DNA of 5,203 nucleotides from NCBI GenBank assembly GCA_000438115.1, contig FR903566.1:9605-14807 (forward strand), in the 5' to 3' direction. The translations under genes were made by a program, and so were the position numbers. Under the pieces are notes generated by a model. It did no database searches, was not told the DNA's origin, and saw only the letters and a list, made by a program, of their open reading frames with translations. Below are positions 1-5,203 of this stretch, in pieces. Origin of the DNA: Prevotella sp. CAG:617 (GTDB taxonomy: Bacteria; Bacteroidota; Bacteroidia; Bacteroidales; Bacteroidaceae). Within the stretch, counting starts at the first letter, position 1, and every line of letters starts with the position of its first letter.

Positions 1-221
1 ATACCCAACGAAGGAGTAAATTCCTTGCCGAACTGTACGCCGAAATACGGGGCCATGTTTTCCCAATAGTTGTAACCTGTGTGCAGCGTAGTCGTACCAC
101 CTGCGTTAATACCTACCGACCAATTATCCAAAAAGCGATTCTTATCGTAGGTAACGCCCTGTGCCATAGTACCTAAGGTAGTCATGGCACCTAGAAGACA
201 AAGTGATAATAATCTTTTCAT
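1..221 (-). CDS. Secreted/outer-membrane beta-barrel protein, N-terminal part (3' end outside window)
   Basis: Seventy-three codons are visible from an ATG at 221-219 to the window edge, with no stop. The N-terminus is a clear signal peptide: MKR, a hydrophobic stretch LLSLCLLGAMTTLG, and a likely signal peptidase I site at about residues 20-21 (TMA|QG). The mature part has alternating polar and aromatic residues rich in Gly, Tyr and Phe (NWSVGINAGG at about 34-43, then APYFGVQFGKEFTPSLG at the edge). This is the style of the first strands of Bacteroidales OmpA-like or porin-like barrels. A weak AGGA lies 2 nt before the ATG. The first codons (TTA TTA TCA, later CTA) are types that are absent over long stretches of the nan genes, so codon use differs from its neighbours. 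A full OmpA family assignment needs the missing C-terminus. Secretion is well supported; the exact family is inference. Confidence 0.75.
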   Translation of the reverse strand, partial: MKRLLSLCLLGAMTTLGTMAQGVTYDKNRFLDNWSVGINAGGTTTLHTGYNYWENMAPYFGVQFGKEFTPSLG

Positions 222-246
222 AATCCTAATTATTAAAACATTTAAT

Positions 247-277
247 AAAAAGGGACAAGGAGGACAAATCCCTTTTT
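247..277 (-). terminator. Hairpin with U-run: nan operon terminator or leader structure of the membrane-protein gene
   Basis: On the minus strand AAAAAGGGA and TCCCTTTTT form a perfect 9-bp stem around a 13-nt loop, with the T-run as the 3' arm and AT-rich sequence after it. It lies 25 nt before the ATG at 221 and 174 nt after the yhcH-like stop. It could end read-through from the nan genes. If the promoter at 359-366 is real, it would instead lie in the 5' leader of the membrane-protein gene. Only four pairs are not A-T, so it is of moderate strength. Confidence 0.4.
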
Positions 278-340
278 CTGTGTCTAAAATAACGATTAAA
301 AAATGAGGTAAAAAAATTATTTTCTCTTTTTTATTGGCCG

Positions 341-351
341 ATACGTCGTAT
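341..351. repeat. Short perfect palindrome ATACG-N-CGTAT
   Basis: The 11-bp sequence ATACGTCGTAT is a perfect inverted repeat (5+1+5) in otherwise AT-only surroundings. It lies 8 to 18 bp downstream of the candidate -7 box at 359-366, where a repressor site or early-transcript element could sit. It is short enough to arise by chance, and no known regulator site is recognised in it. Confidence 0.3.
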
Positions 352-358
352 TTTTAAA

Positions 359-366
359 CAAAATTA
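359..366 (-). promoter_or_regulatory. Candidate Bacteroidota -7 box (TAATTTTG) for the outer-membrane protein gene
   Basis: The minus strand reads TAATTTTG, a full match to the Bacteroidota primary sigma -7 consensus TAnnTTTG. The -33 position, about 19 nt upstream, holds GTGG, a poor match to TTTG. If used, transcription would start near 352-355 and leave a 5' leader of roughly 130 nt before the ATG at 221. The region is very AT-rich, so chance matches are possible. Confidence 0.45.
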
Positions 367-379
367 AAATAAATACAAG

Positions 380-410
380 AAATTTCCACTTTATTTACAT
401 GTGGATATCT
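380..410 (-). terminator. Weak hairpin downstream of the nan genes, possible terminator
   Basis: On the minus strand AGATATCCAC can pair with GTGGAAATTT, giving a CCAC/GTGG core, one A-A mismatch and one G-T pair, around an 11-nt loop. A T-rich but broken stretch (CTTGTATTTATTTTA) follows. It is the first stem after the yhcH-like stop at 452, about 41 nt away, so it may help end the nan transcript. The stem is AT-rich and its 3' arm also overlaps where the -33 element of the next promoter would be. Confidence 0.25.
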
Positions 411-451
411 CATTTTTCGCCTAAAAACACTCCCACAAGCACAACCGCAAA

Positions 452-907
452 TCAATCAATCCGCACTTTGGCAATGAGTTTCCGTATCTTTCCCTGCCCA
501 ATAACCGGAGCATGCGCATCCTCAGGCCAGGCCATAAGCCACTGTCCGGGACGCAAAGTCACATAAGTAGACGGGCGGTCGGTATAGAGCGCACAATCGG
601 CCTCGACATCATACGCCTGTTTCTCTTCCTTCAGTTCGGCCAGCGGACTCCATCCTATGGTCTCCTCGCCTTCGAGCAGGATATGCACGTCGAGATAACG
701 GCGATGCACTTCAAGCACCTGTTCGGCGGCAGTGACGCATTGCGGATTGACATTATTAATAAACAAGCGGTCGCCGTCCAGTTCAATGCGGCCGCAGGGG
801 GTATGCAGCAGGTCGTGCGTACGCACATAGCGGAACAATTCGGGCAGTAACGGGTGGAGCAGTTCCACACGTGCCGTATCTGCCAAAGTAGAAATAATTA
901 CAGACAT
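452..907 (-). CDS. nanQ: YhcH/NanQ (DUF386, EbgC-like) family protein, probable sialic acid anomerase
   Basis: The protein has 151 residues, the normal size for this small cytoplasmic cupin-like family. Family signatures are visible: EVHRRYLDVHILLEGEE (about 66-82), followed by IGW, a central YTDRPSTYVTLRPGQW (about 108-123), and the C-terminal AWPEDAHAPVIGQGKIRKLI with the conserved P-x-D-x-H (about 126-145). E. coli YhcH, renamed NanQ, also lies at the end of a nan operon and has been reported as an anomerase that speeds opening and interconversion of Neu5Ac rings. A similar role here is inferred from family and context. The ATG is 45 nt after the transporter stop, with no good Shine-Dalgarno and no convincing promoter in the AT-rich gap, so it is probably the last gene of the operon. 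Older names for the family, such as beta-galactosidase subunit beta, would mislead here. Confidence 0.88.
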   Translation of the reverse strand: MSVIISTLADTARVELLHPLLPELFRYVRTHDLLHTPCGRIELDGDRLFINNVNPQCVTAAEQVLEVHRRYLDVHILLEGEETIGWSPLAELKEEKQAYDVEADCALYTDRPSTYVTLRPGQWLMAWPEDAHAPVIGQGKIRKLIAKVRID

Positions 908-952
908 AACTATATGGTTTTTGCTAAAAATAAATTACATTTAAAAAGGACG

Positions 953-2182
953 CTACGCCATGTTGTCGGTAGTAGGACGCAGGAAAAAGAGCTGGGCCGC
1001 CAGTGCAAGCGCCACCACTACGGCCAACATCGCAAATCCCAGCCCCAGCTGCCCGCTGTCGCTCCATGAACCCAGTACACTGGTAATGATTGCGCCGGCA
1101 AACACGCCAACCATGTTCATCACACCGTAGGCCGTGGCTCGCTGCCGCGCCGATACGAACTGACAGAGGATGGGCATATTGTTGGCGTCGAACATACCGT
1201 AACCGATACCAAAGAGCAATCCGGCTCCCACTACCGTCAGCAGGCTATGGCCAAACCCCAGCAGGAACAGCGACGGTATGGTCAGTCCCAGCCCGATGGC
1301 GCCGGTATAAACCCGCCCGCGCAGATTGCGCTGCACCCAGCGGTCGGACAGCATGCCGCCGAACAACACCCCGACCAGTGAAGATGCCGCAATGGTAATG
1401 GTAGAAATGGGGCCGGCCTCGGACATCGGAAGATTAAGGTTGGAGGCAAACAGCGTGGGCAGCCAGTTCTTGGTGGCCCATCCCGGCAGGCTCGGTACGG
1501 CAAAGTAAATCAGAATTACCCAGAAGGCCACATTGCCCAACAGGCTGCGCAGGCTCTCCCATACGCTTTCCTTAGGCGTTTCGGGGGTCGCCGCAACCAC
1601 TTCAATTCCCCGTTTCCTGTCACGCAAAAACAACATCAGCAGCACGGCATAGGCCACACCGATGATGCCGAACCAATGAAACGCCGTATGCCACGATGTT
1701 TCGGCAGCCACAGTAGCACCAAAACCTCCAATGGCCTGCCCCGTATAGAGCCCCGTCATGTGAATTCCCACGGCCAGCGACCGCGACCGCCCGGTATGGT
1801 AATCGGCAATCAGCGAAAGACCGGCCGGAATATACAGCGCCTCGCTGATTCCCATCAGGGCCCGCAGACAAAAAACCTGGTTAAAGGTAGTGGCCATTCC
1901 CATAAAGTATGTCACCGCCGACCAGACGAACAGGCTGCCCACAATGAGCCACTTGCGGTTGAGCCGGTCGGCAATAATGCCCGAAACCGGGCTCATCAGT
2001 CCGTAAATCCAAAGGAAGATACCCATCAGGTAGCCGAAATAAGTGCCCGACTGCAACTCGGTGATATCCACCTGCATGGCTTCTTTCATGGTGCTGAGCA
2101 TCTGGCGGTCCATATAGTTGAGCAACGCCACGCCCCACAGCAAAGCCACTACTACCCAGGGATAAATTTTTGTGTGTTTCAT
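953..2182 (-). CDS. nanT: MFS transporter, probable N-acetylneuraminate (sialic acid) importer NanT
   Basis: This 409-residue inner-membrane protein has about twelve hydrophobic segments, near residues 8-25, 47-66, 78-96, 103-124, 136-158, 169-187, 217-237, 256-277, 291-311, 313-334, 349-371 and 379-401. A polar loop sits at about 188-213 between the two six-helix halves. MFS motif A is visible as SGIIADRLNRK (67-77), with the second-half equivalent GGMLSDRW (275-282). The N-terminus has LLNYMDRQ, common in the anion:cation symporter-type branch. I chose the ATG at 2182 (MKHTKIYPWV), which places the first helix directly. The frame stays open to an ATG at 2233, but those 17 extra residues would overlap the hairpin at 2222-2269 and look unlike a leader. 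Placement between nanE and yhcH makes Neu5Ac the likely substrate. Family is certain; substrate is inferred from context. Confidence 0.88.
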   Translation of the reverse strand: MKHTKIYPWVVVALLWGVALLNYMDRQMLSTMKEAMQVDITELQSGTYFGYLMGIFLWIYGLMSPVSGIIADRLNRKWLIVGSLFVWSAVTYFMGMATTFNQVFCLRALMGISEALYIPAGLSLIADYHTGRSRSLAVGIHMTGLYTGQAIGGFGATVAAETSWHTAFHWFGIIGVAYAVLLMLFLRDRKRGIEVVAATPETPKESVWESLRSLLGNVAFWVILIYFAVPSLPGWATKNWLPTLFASNLNLPMSEAGPISTITIAASSLVGVLFGGMLSDRWVQRNLRGRVYTGAIGLGLTIPSLFLLGFGHSLLTVVGAGLLFGIGYGMFDANNMPILCQFVSARQRATAYGVMNMVGVFAGAIITSVLGSWSDSGQLGLGFAMLAVVVALALAAQLFFLRPTTDNMA

Positions 2183-2207
2183 AAGATTAAGACATAAACT
2201 GGTTAAA

Positions 2208-2221
2208 CCGTTAGAAAACGG
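2208..2221 (-). repeat. Small hairpin CCGTT-N4-AACGG before the transporter gene
   Basis: The minus strand reads CCGTT TTCT AACGG, a perfect 5-bp stem with a 4-nt loop. It directly follows the T-run of the large hairpin at 2222-2269 and is followed in turn by the 9-base palindrome GGTTTAACC (2201-2209). It ends 25 nt before the transporter ATG. It may be a processing end or translation-tuning structure in the leader; it is weak as an independent signal. Confidence 0.3.
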
Positions 2222-2269
2222 AAAAAGCGGCAAGCTTTCCGCAGCCTGCGGGGAAGGGAAAGCCTGCCG
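2222..2269 (-). terminator. Strong intrinsic-terminator-like hairpin between nanE and nanT
   Basis: On the minus strand CGGCAGGCTTTCC (2269-2257) pairs with GGAAAGCTTGCCG (2240-2228) over 13 bp with a single G-T pair. Inside the loop CCGCA-GGC-TGCGG (2251-2239) can form a second stem, which shares its last two G with the outer arm. The stem is followed by C and then TTTTT (2226-2222). It begins 51 nt after the nanE stop and ends 39 nt before the nanT ATG. This is the strongest fold seen in the window. It is likely a partial terminator or RNA-stabilising element inside the operon; read from the plus strand, its T-run is further from the stem. Confidence 0.7.
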
Positions 2270-2320
2270 GATATCTTTTTATAAAATAATATGGGTTTGT
2301 TCCGAGTGAAGCTAAACGCC

Positions 2321-3505
2321 CTACTCTCTGGTCAGAATTTCCTGGCAGAGCTGATAGCCCTTGACCATCATGCGGGGTATGTGGAACGGGCCCTTGAACA
2401 GGTTACCCTTGGCCGGCTGGGCCACGGTGCCGTCACGATGCAGATAGCCGTACCACTCGCCAAATTCGTGATCGGGGAAATGCCCGTACGCCCACTCGCT
2501 CACCTGCCGGTGGCGCTTCAGATAGAGCTCATTGCCGGTCAGTTTGTAAGCATAGAGGTTGGCAATGATGGCCTCCGTTTGCGGCCACCAGAACTTCATG
2601 TCCTGCGAGTAATCCTGCGGGGGCAGATTGCGGCAGTCGCGGAAATTGATGATGCCGCCGTAGGTTTCGTCCCATCCCCAGTCCCATGACCAGTTCAGGA
2701 TAGTCAGGCCCAGGTCAATGAGGTTCTTGTCGCCGCCGCGGTCCATGGCCACGTCAAACAGGAACCAGGCCGTTTCGATACAGTGACCGGGATTAATGAC
2801 GCGCCCGTTGCAGGTGTCGATAAACTCGCCCGCCGGCCCCACCGTTTCGAGCAGTGCCTTGAACTCGGGGTGCATGAAGTCGTTTTTCAGTTTAAAGAGC
2901 GACTCGTCAATCTGGCGGTCCAGCTCCGGATCGGCAATTACCTTTTTCAGACGCGAGGCCACGTTAATCATAATCATCGTGATGGAGTGTCCCTGCGCCT
3001 CCACGCTGGGCAGATACTTGGGCGCCAGCAGGCCGGGCGTCGTCAGGAAGCGGCGCATGTCCTTGAATATCTTCAGGGCCTTTTCGGCATAACTCTGATT
3101 GCCCGTAGCCAAGGCATACTCAGCCATGGCAATGGCTGCGAAACTCTCGCTGAACACGTAGCGGCGCATACGCAGCGGCGTACCGTCGGCCGCCACCTCA
3201 AAATACATCCTGCCGTCGGCGTCAAAACAGTGTTGCTCAATGAAGTCAAGCGTCTGACGGGCGGCGTCGAGCCACTCCGGCCGGCGTTCCACCTGATTGT
3301 AAGCAAAGCTGCACACAAAGGCAAACCGCCCCTGGAACCACACCGACTTGGTAGGGTCCATAAGCTTGCCCTCGCGGTCCAGACAGGTATAAATACCGCC
3401 ATGCTTGCGGTCGAGTCCGTGCTCCAGCCAGAAAGGCAGGATATTGTCGGTCAGGTCGGCCCGATAGAGTGCCGACCAATATTGCAGATAGGTTTTCTGA
3501 TCCAT
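2321..3505 (-). CDS. nanE: N-acylglucosamine 2-epimerase (AGE family), ManNAc to GlcNAc
   Basis: The 394-residue cytoplasmic enzyme matches the usual AGE/renin-binding-protein length and (alpha/alpha)6-barrel family. It interconverts N-acetylmannosamine and N-acetylglucosamine, the step after the lyase. Landmarks in order are WFQGRF with Arg60, the block VGPAGEFIDTCNGRVINPGH (222-241), HCIE with His241 and Glu244, WWPQTEA with Glu311, and KGPFHIPRMM with His375. The two histidines match the catalytic pair known from cyanobacterial and mammalian AGE. This is not the E. coli-type NanE, which acts on the 6-phosphate and is a TIM barrel; the name nanE follows Bacteroides use. The ATG is only 12 nt after the nanL stop, in the same frame, so the two are surely co-transcribed. 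No NanK-like kinase is visible in the window, in line with this unphosphorylated route. Confidence 0.93.
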   Translation of the reverse strand: MDQKTYLQYWSALYRADLTDNILPFWLEHGLDRKHGGIYTCLDREGKLMDPTKSVWFQGRFAFVCSFAYNQVERRPEWLDAARQTLDFIEQHCFDADGRMYFEVAADGTPLRMRRYVFSESFAAIAMAEYALATGNQSYAEKALKIFKDMRRFLTTPGLLAPKYLPSVEAQGHSITMIMINVASRLKKVIADPELDRQIDESLFKLKNDFMHPEFKALLETVGPAGEFIDTCNGRVINPGHCIETAWFLFDVAMDRGGDKNLIDLGLTILNWSWDWGWDETYGGIINFRDCRNLPPQDYSQDMKFWWPQTEAIIANLYAYKLTGNELYLKRHRQVSEWAYGHFPDHEFGEWYGYLHRDGTVAQPAKGNLFKGPFHIPRMMVKGYQLCQEILTRE

Positions 3506-3517
3506 GATAAACGTGGT

Positions 3518-4435
3518 TTACAGTTGATTGCAATGGCTGAAAAAGTCGATGGCCTCGAGTTCGGCCTTCATGCGGCTCTCTTCCTCGTCCGTCATGTTCT
3601 GGAAAGGCGTGCGGTTGCCGCCCAGATCAAGGCCGATGAGTTTCATGATACGCTTGCCGGCCACGATGTTGCCGCGGTAGTGGCAAATGACGTTGATGAC
3701 GTCCTGCGCATAGTTCTGCAACTGGCGTGCGCGTTCCAGGTCGCCGGCCTTCCAGGCTTCGAGAATACCGGTCAGGCAACGTCCGTTGTAGTTGGTCGTA
3801 CCGCCGATGCCGCCCTGAGCGCCGCCCTGAGCCAGACTGGGCAGGATGGTTTCGTCCTGACCATGGAGCATGTCGTACTTGCCGTTCTTGTACAGGCGGC
3901 ACTGGTTGTATTCATACAGACTCTCATACGTGTACTTGATGCCGGCAAAGTTGGGGATGCGGCCGTCCACGGCCTTGAGCAGCTCAACCATAGGCAGGTA
4001 AGCCCCGTTGAAAGCCGGAATATGGTAGAAATAGAACGGCAGCTCGGGAGCGCCGGCAGCTATTTCCTCACAATATTTTACCAGTTCCTCAATGCGTCCG
4101 ATGCGGGGGAAGGGAGGCGCCATGGCTCCCACGCCCCAGGCACCAATCTTCTGGGCATGTTCGGCCAGCATGCGGCTCGACTTGACGCAGCAGCTGCCCA
4201 CGTGTACAATCACCTTGAAGCCCTCGGGGGCAGCCTCAATCCAACGTTCGGCCAGCAACATGCGCTCGGCCTCGGTCAGCATGTAGCCCTCGCCCGAGGA
4301 ACCGTTGATAAACACGCCCTTCAGCCCGTTTTTGGCCAGCATGGCAGCATAGGCGTCGATAGGTTCATAATTTACTTCGCCGTTAGGATAAAAAGGCGTA
4401 AAGGGAGCGTCAATCAGCCCGATAATCTTTTCCAT
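3518..4435 (-). CDS. nanL: N-acetylneuraminate lyase (sialic acid aldolase)
   Basis: This 305-residue cytoplasmic class I aldolase belongs to the DapA/NanA TIM-barrel family (E. coli NanA has 297) and cleaves Neu5Ac to ManNAc and pyruvate. Visible active-site features are INGSSGEGYMLT with the GxxGE carboxylate loop (45-49), FYFYHIP with the catalytic Tyr137, FAGIKYT with the Schiff-base Lys167 and Thr169, and HGQDETI with Asp194-Glu195, equivalent to the glycerol-chain contacts Asp191-Glu192 of E. coli. The E. coli Ser208 position appears to be Gly212 in GGIGGTTN. I chose the ATG at 4435 (MEKIIGLIDAPFTPF). The frame is open to 4537, but the extra 34 residues are unlike the family, overlap the kelch gene and contain the candidate promoter at 4470-4477. 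The frame ends with TAA, 12 nt before nanE. Confidence 0.95.
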   Translation of the reverse strand: MEKIIGLIDAPFTPFYPNGEVNYEPIDAYAAMLAKNGLKGVFINGSSGEGYMLTEAERMLLAERWIEAAPEGFKVIVHVGSCCVKSSRMLAEHAQKIGAWGVGAMAPPFPRIGRIEELVKYCEEIAAGAPELPFYFYHIPAFNGAYLPMVELLKAVDGRIPNFAGIKYTYESLYEYNQCRLYKNGKYDMLHGQDETILPSLAQGGAQGGIGGTTNYNGRCLTGILEAWKAGDLERARQLQNYAQDVINVICHYRGNIVAGKRIMKLIGLDLGGNRTPFQNMTDEEESRMKAELEAIDFFSHCNQL

Positions 4436-4469
4436 GACTCGATGTGTTTTTTTAGTAACTTGATAAATG

Positions 4470-4477
4470 CAAAAATA
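4470..4477 (-). promoter_or_regulatory. Candidate Bacteroidota -7 box (TATTTTTG) for nanL and the genes after it
   Basis: The minus strand of the 79-nt gap before nanL reads TATTTTTG, a full match to TAnnTTTG. The nanL ATG is 34 nt past the box, giving a short leader of about 28 nt, a sensible distance. The -33 position lacks a clear TTTG; it holds G+C-rich bases left over from the end of the kelch gene. The box supports the shorter nanL start. It suggests nanL-nanE-nanT-yhcH can be expressed apart from the kelch gene, though read-through is also likely. Confidence 0.5.
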
Positions 4478-4481
4478 CAGA

Positions 4482-4495
4482 ATAATTTTGATTAT
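4482..4495. repeat. AT-only inverted repeat just upstream of the nanL -7 box
   Basis: ATAAT-TTTG-ATTAT is a perfect 5+4+5 inverted repeat lying in the spacer upstream of the -7 box at 4470-4477. A regulator bound there would be placed to block or reshape the promoter. Because both arms are A/T only in an AT-rich gap, chance is a serious alternative. Confidence 0.28.
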
Positions 4496-4514
4496 GTGCG
4501 CCGGGCGGTTCACT

Positions 4515-5203
4515 TTATTTAGACGCTGCGGCTGCATTCAGCAACGTCTCGAGCGGCCAGGCCGTCACCTGCGGGGTGCGCACGCCGGGCTTCAGCTCGC
4601 CCACGGCCATAAACAGCCAGTTGTTGCGACAGAGCAGCATTCCGCCGGCACGCGCCAGCTCGGGCCAGCGGCCCAGCAGGGTCCACTGCCCGCTGAGGGG
4701 GTCCATGCAGAGCAGGTCGGAGCTGAAGCGATACCACGCGGCCGGATGCCGCAGGTAGTCGGCTCCGCCGCGCCCCTCCACGGCTTCACGGAAAAGGGAG
4801 TCGCACACACCGCCGCCCACCAGGATGCGCCCGTCGGGCAGGGCGGCACCCGAGGCGCCCACCAGGCCACGCGGCTCGGTCTGCCCCTCATGCGGCGGCA
4901 GCTTACCGGCCGCCTGCCATGCGTTTTTCTCAGGGTCATAGCGCCACACCTCCGACGGCATTACGCAACGCCCGTCAACCATGCTGTAGCCCCCCATCAG
5001 GTAGAGACTCTCGCCTGCTGCCACCACCACGGGCTGCAGGCGGGGCGGACCGGGATAGTCGGCCCGCCTTTCCCACTGCTGTGGCTGTTTCAGACTGAGG
5101 GCATAAAGCCCGCATCCCCCACCGGCCTGCTCGCCGCCGCACACGTAGAGCGTCTGCCCCACGCAGGCCGCACCGCCCTGGGCGGTGGCCACCGGCAGCG
5201 ACG
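4515..5203 (-). CDS. nanM: Kelch beta-propeller protein, NanM-like N-acetylneuraminate mutarotase (5' end outside window)
   Basis: The C-terminal 228 residues are visible; the frame is open to the right edge. The GTG at 5192 reads as an internal valine (SLPVATAQGG), not a start. Kelch repeats show as LYVCGG (about 18-23), LYLMGG (66-71) followed by VWRYDPEKNAWQ, and ILVGGG (126-131) followed after a long insert by LLCMDPLSGQWTLL. The insert YLRHPAAWYRFSSDLL (149-164) and the ending GELKPGVRTP (201-210) are as I recall them from the cyclically permuted NanM/YjhT relatives common in Bacteroidota. E. coli NanM is a periplasmic six-blade propeller of about 368 residues that converts alpha- to beta-Neu5Ac. 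About three and a half blades are visible here, and any signal peptide lies outside. It ends 79 nt before nanL. Mutarotase function is inferred from family and location. Confidence 0.85.
   Translation of the reverse strand, partial: SLPVATAQGGAACVGQTLYVCGGEQAGGGCGLYALSLKQPQQWERRADYPGPPRLQPVVVAAGESLYLMGGYSMVDGRCVMPSEVWRYDPEKNAWQAAGKLPPHEGQTEPRGLVGASGAALPDGRILVGGGVCDSLFREAVEGRGGADYLRHPAAWYRFSSDLLCMDPLSGQWTLLGRWPELARAGGMLLCRNNWLFMAVGELKPGVRTPQVTAWPLETLLNAAAASK

Noticed and set aside
411..451. Possible terminator directly after the yhcH-like stop, with a TTTTT run on the minus strand.
   Set aside because: Only a 4-bp stem with a G-T pair can be drawn (GCTT/AGGC) and the T-run lies in its loop, so it is not a credible terminator.
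908..952. Possible promoter for the yhcH-like gene in the 45-nt AT-rich gap.
   Set aside because: No full TAnnTTTG match is present. AT-rich spacers are the norm between these genes.
1676..2197. A 173-codon plus-strand open frame opposite the transporter gene, and other overlapping frames such as 512-850 and 1090-1398.
   Set aside because: They are rich in Arg, His and Pro, lack recognisable domains, and lie wholly opposite well-supported genes, as expected for shadow frames in G+C-rich DNA.
2183..2233. Upstream extension of the transporter to an ATG at 2233.
   Set aside because: It would start inside the large hairpin and add a stretch that does not resemble MFS N-termini. The ATG at 2182 starts just before the first helix.
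2783..4522. A 579-codon open frame on the plus strand opposite nanE and nanL.
   Set aside because: It is codon-aligned with the two real genes, which share a frame, and stays open because from 2690 onward they use no TTA, CTA or TCA codons. The translation has no family features, while the minus-strand genes have full sets of catalytic motifs.
4436..4537. Upstream extension of nanL to an ATG at 4537.
   Set aside because: The added 34 residues do not fit the lyase family, overlap the end of the kelch gene, and cover the AT-rich promoter-like gap. The ATG at 4435 gives the normal length.
5190..5192. GTG as a possible start of the kelch gene.
   Set aside because: The frame continues without a stop to the window edge and the residues before it (SLP) fit a kelch blade edge. 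A 225-residue protein would be too short for the propeller.
1..5203. tRNA or rRNA genes, CRISPR arrays, insertion sequences or defence genes.
   Set aside because: None is visible. Coding space is filled by identified genes and the three non-coding gaps are too short and lack the needed repeats or folds.

Overview
The window is one strand-coherent block: every gene I can support lies on the minus strand, so transcription runs from right (5203) to left (1). It looks like a chromosomal segment of a Bacteroidota bacterium, most likely order Bacteroidales (Bacteroides/Prevotella-like). The signs are: sialate breakdown by an AGE-type 2-epimerase rather than a kinase/NanE-6-phosphate route; an MFS sialate transporter; AT-rich spacers carrying the Bacteroidota -7 box TAnnTTTG; and poor Shine-Dalgarno sequences. 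The nan genes are visibly G+C-rich with AT-rich gaps. I cannot fix genus or species from the sequence alone.

Layout in the direction of transcription: 5203-4515 is the 3' part of a kelch beta-propeller protein of the NanM-like sialate mutarotase group (5' end outside the window). 4514-4436 is a 79-nt AT-rich gap with a perfect -7 box. 4435-3518 is N-acetylneuraminate lyase (nanL). 3505-2321 is N-acylglucosamine 2-epimerase (nanE, AGE family). 2320-2183 is a 138-nt gap with a strong terminator-like hairpin. 2182-953 is a 12-TM MFS transporter (nanT-like). 907-452 is a YhcH/NanQ (DUF386) protein. 451-222 is a 230-nt AT-rich intergenic region with a candidate promoter, a short palindrome and two hairpins. 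221-1 is the start of a secreted, probably outer-membrane beta-barrel protein (3' end outside).

Together the five nan genes form a sialic acid utilisation cluster. NanT brings in Neu5Ac; the kelch and YhcH proteins probably speed anomer interconversion or ring opening; NanL cleaves Neu5Ac to ManNAc plus pyruvate; the AGE enzyme converts ManNAc to GlcNAc, which would enter amino-sugar metabolism after phosphorylation by a kinase encoded elsewhere. The outer-membrane protein at the left edge seems to be a separate unit with its own promoter, and nothing visible ties it to sialate use.

No new system is evident. The parts most worth a second look are non-coding: the nanE-nanT hairpin, the promoter region in front of nanL, and the structured leader of the outer-membrane gene.
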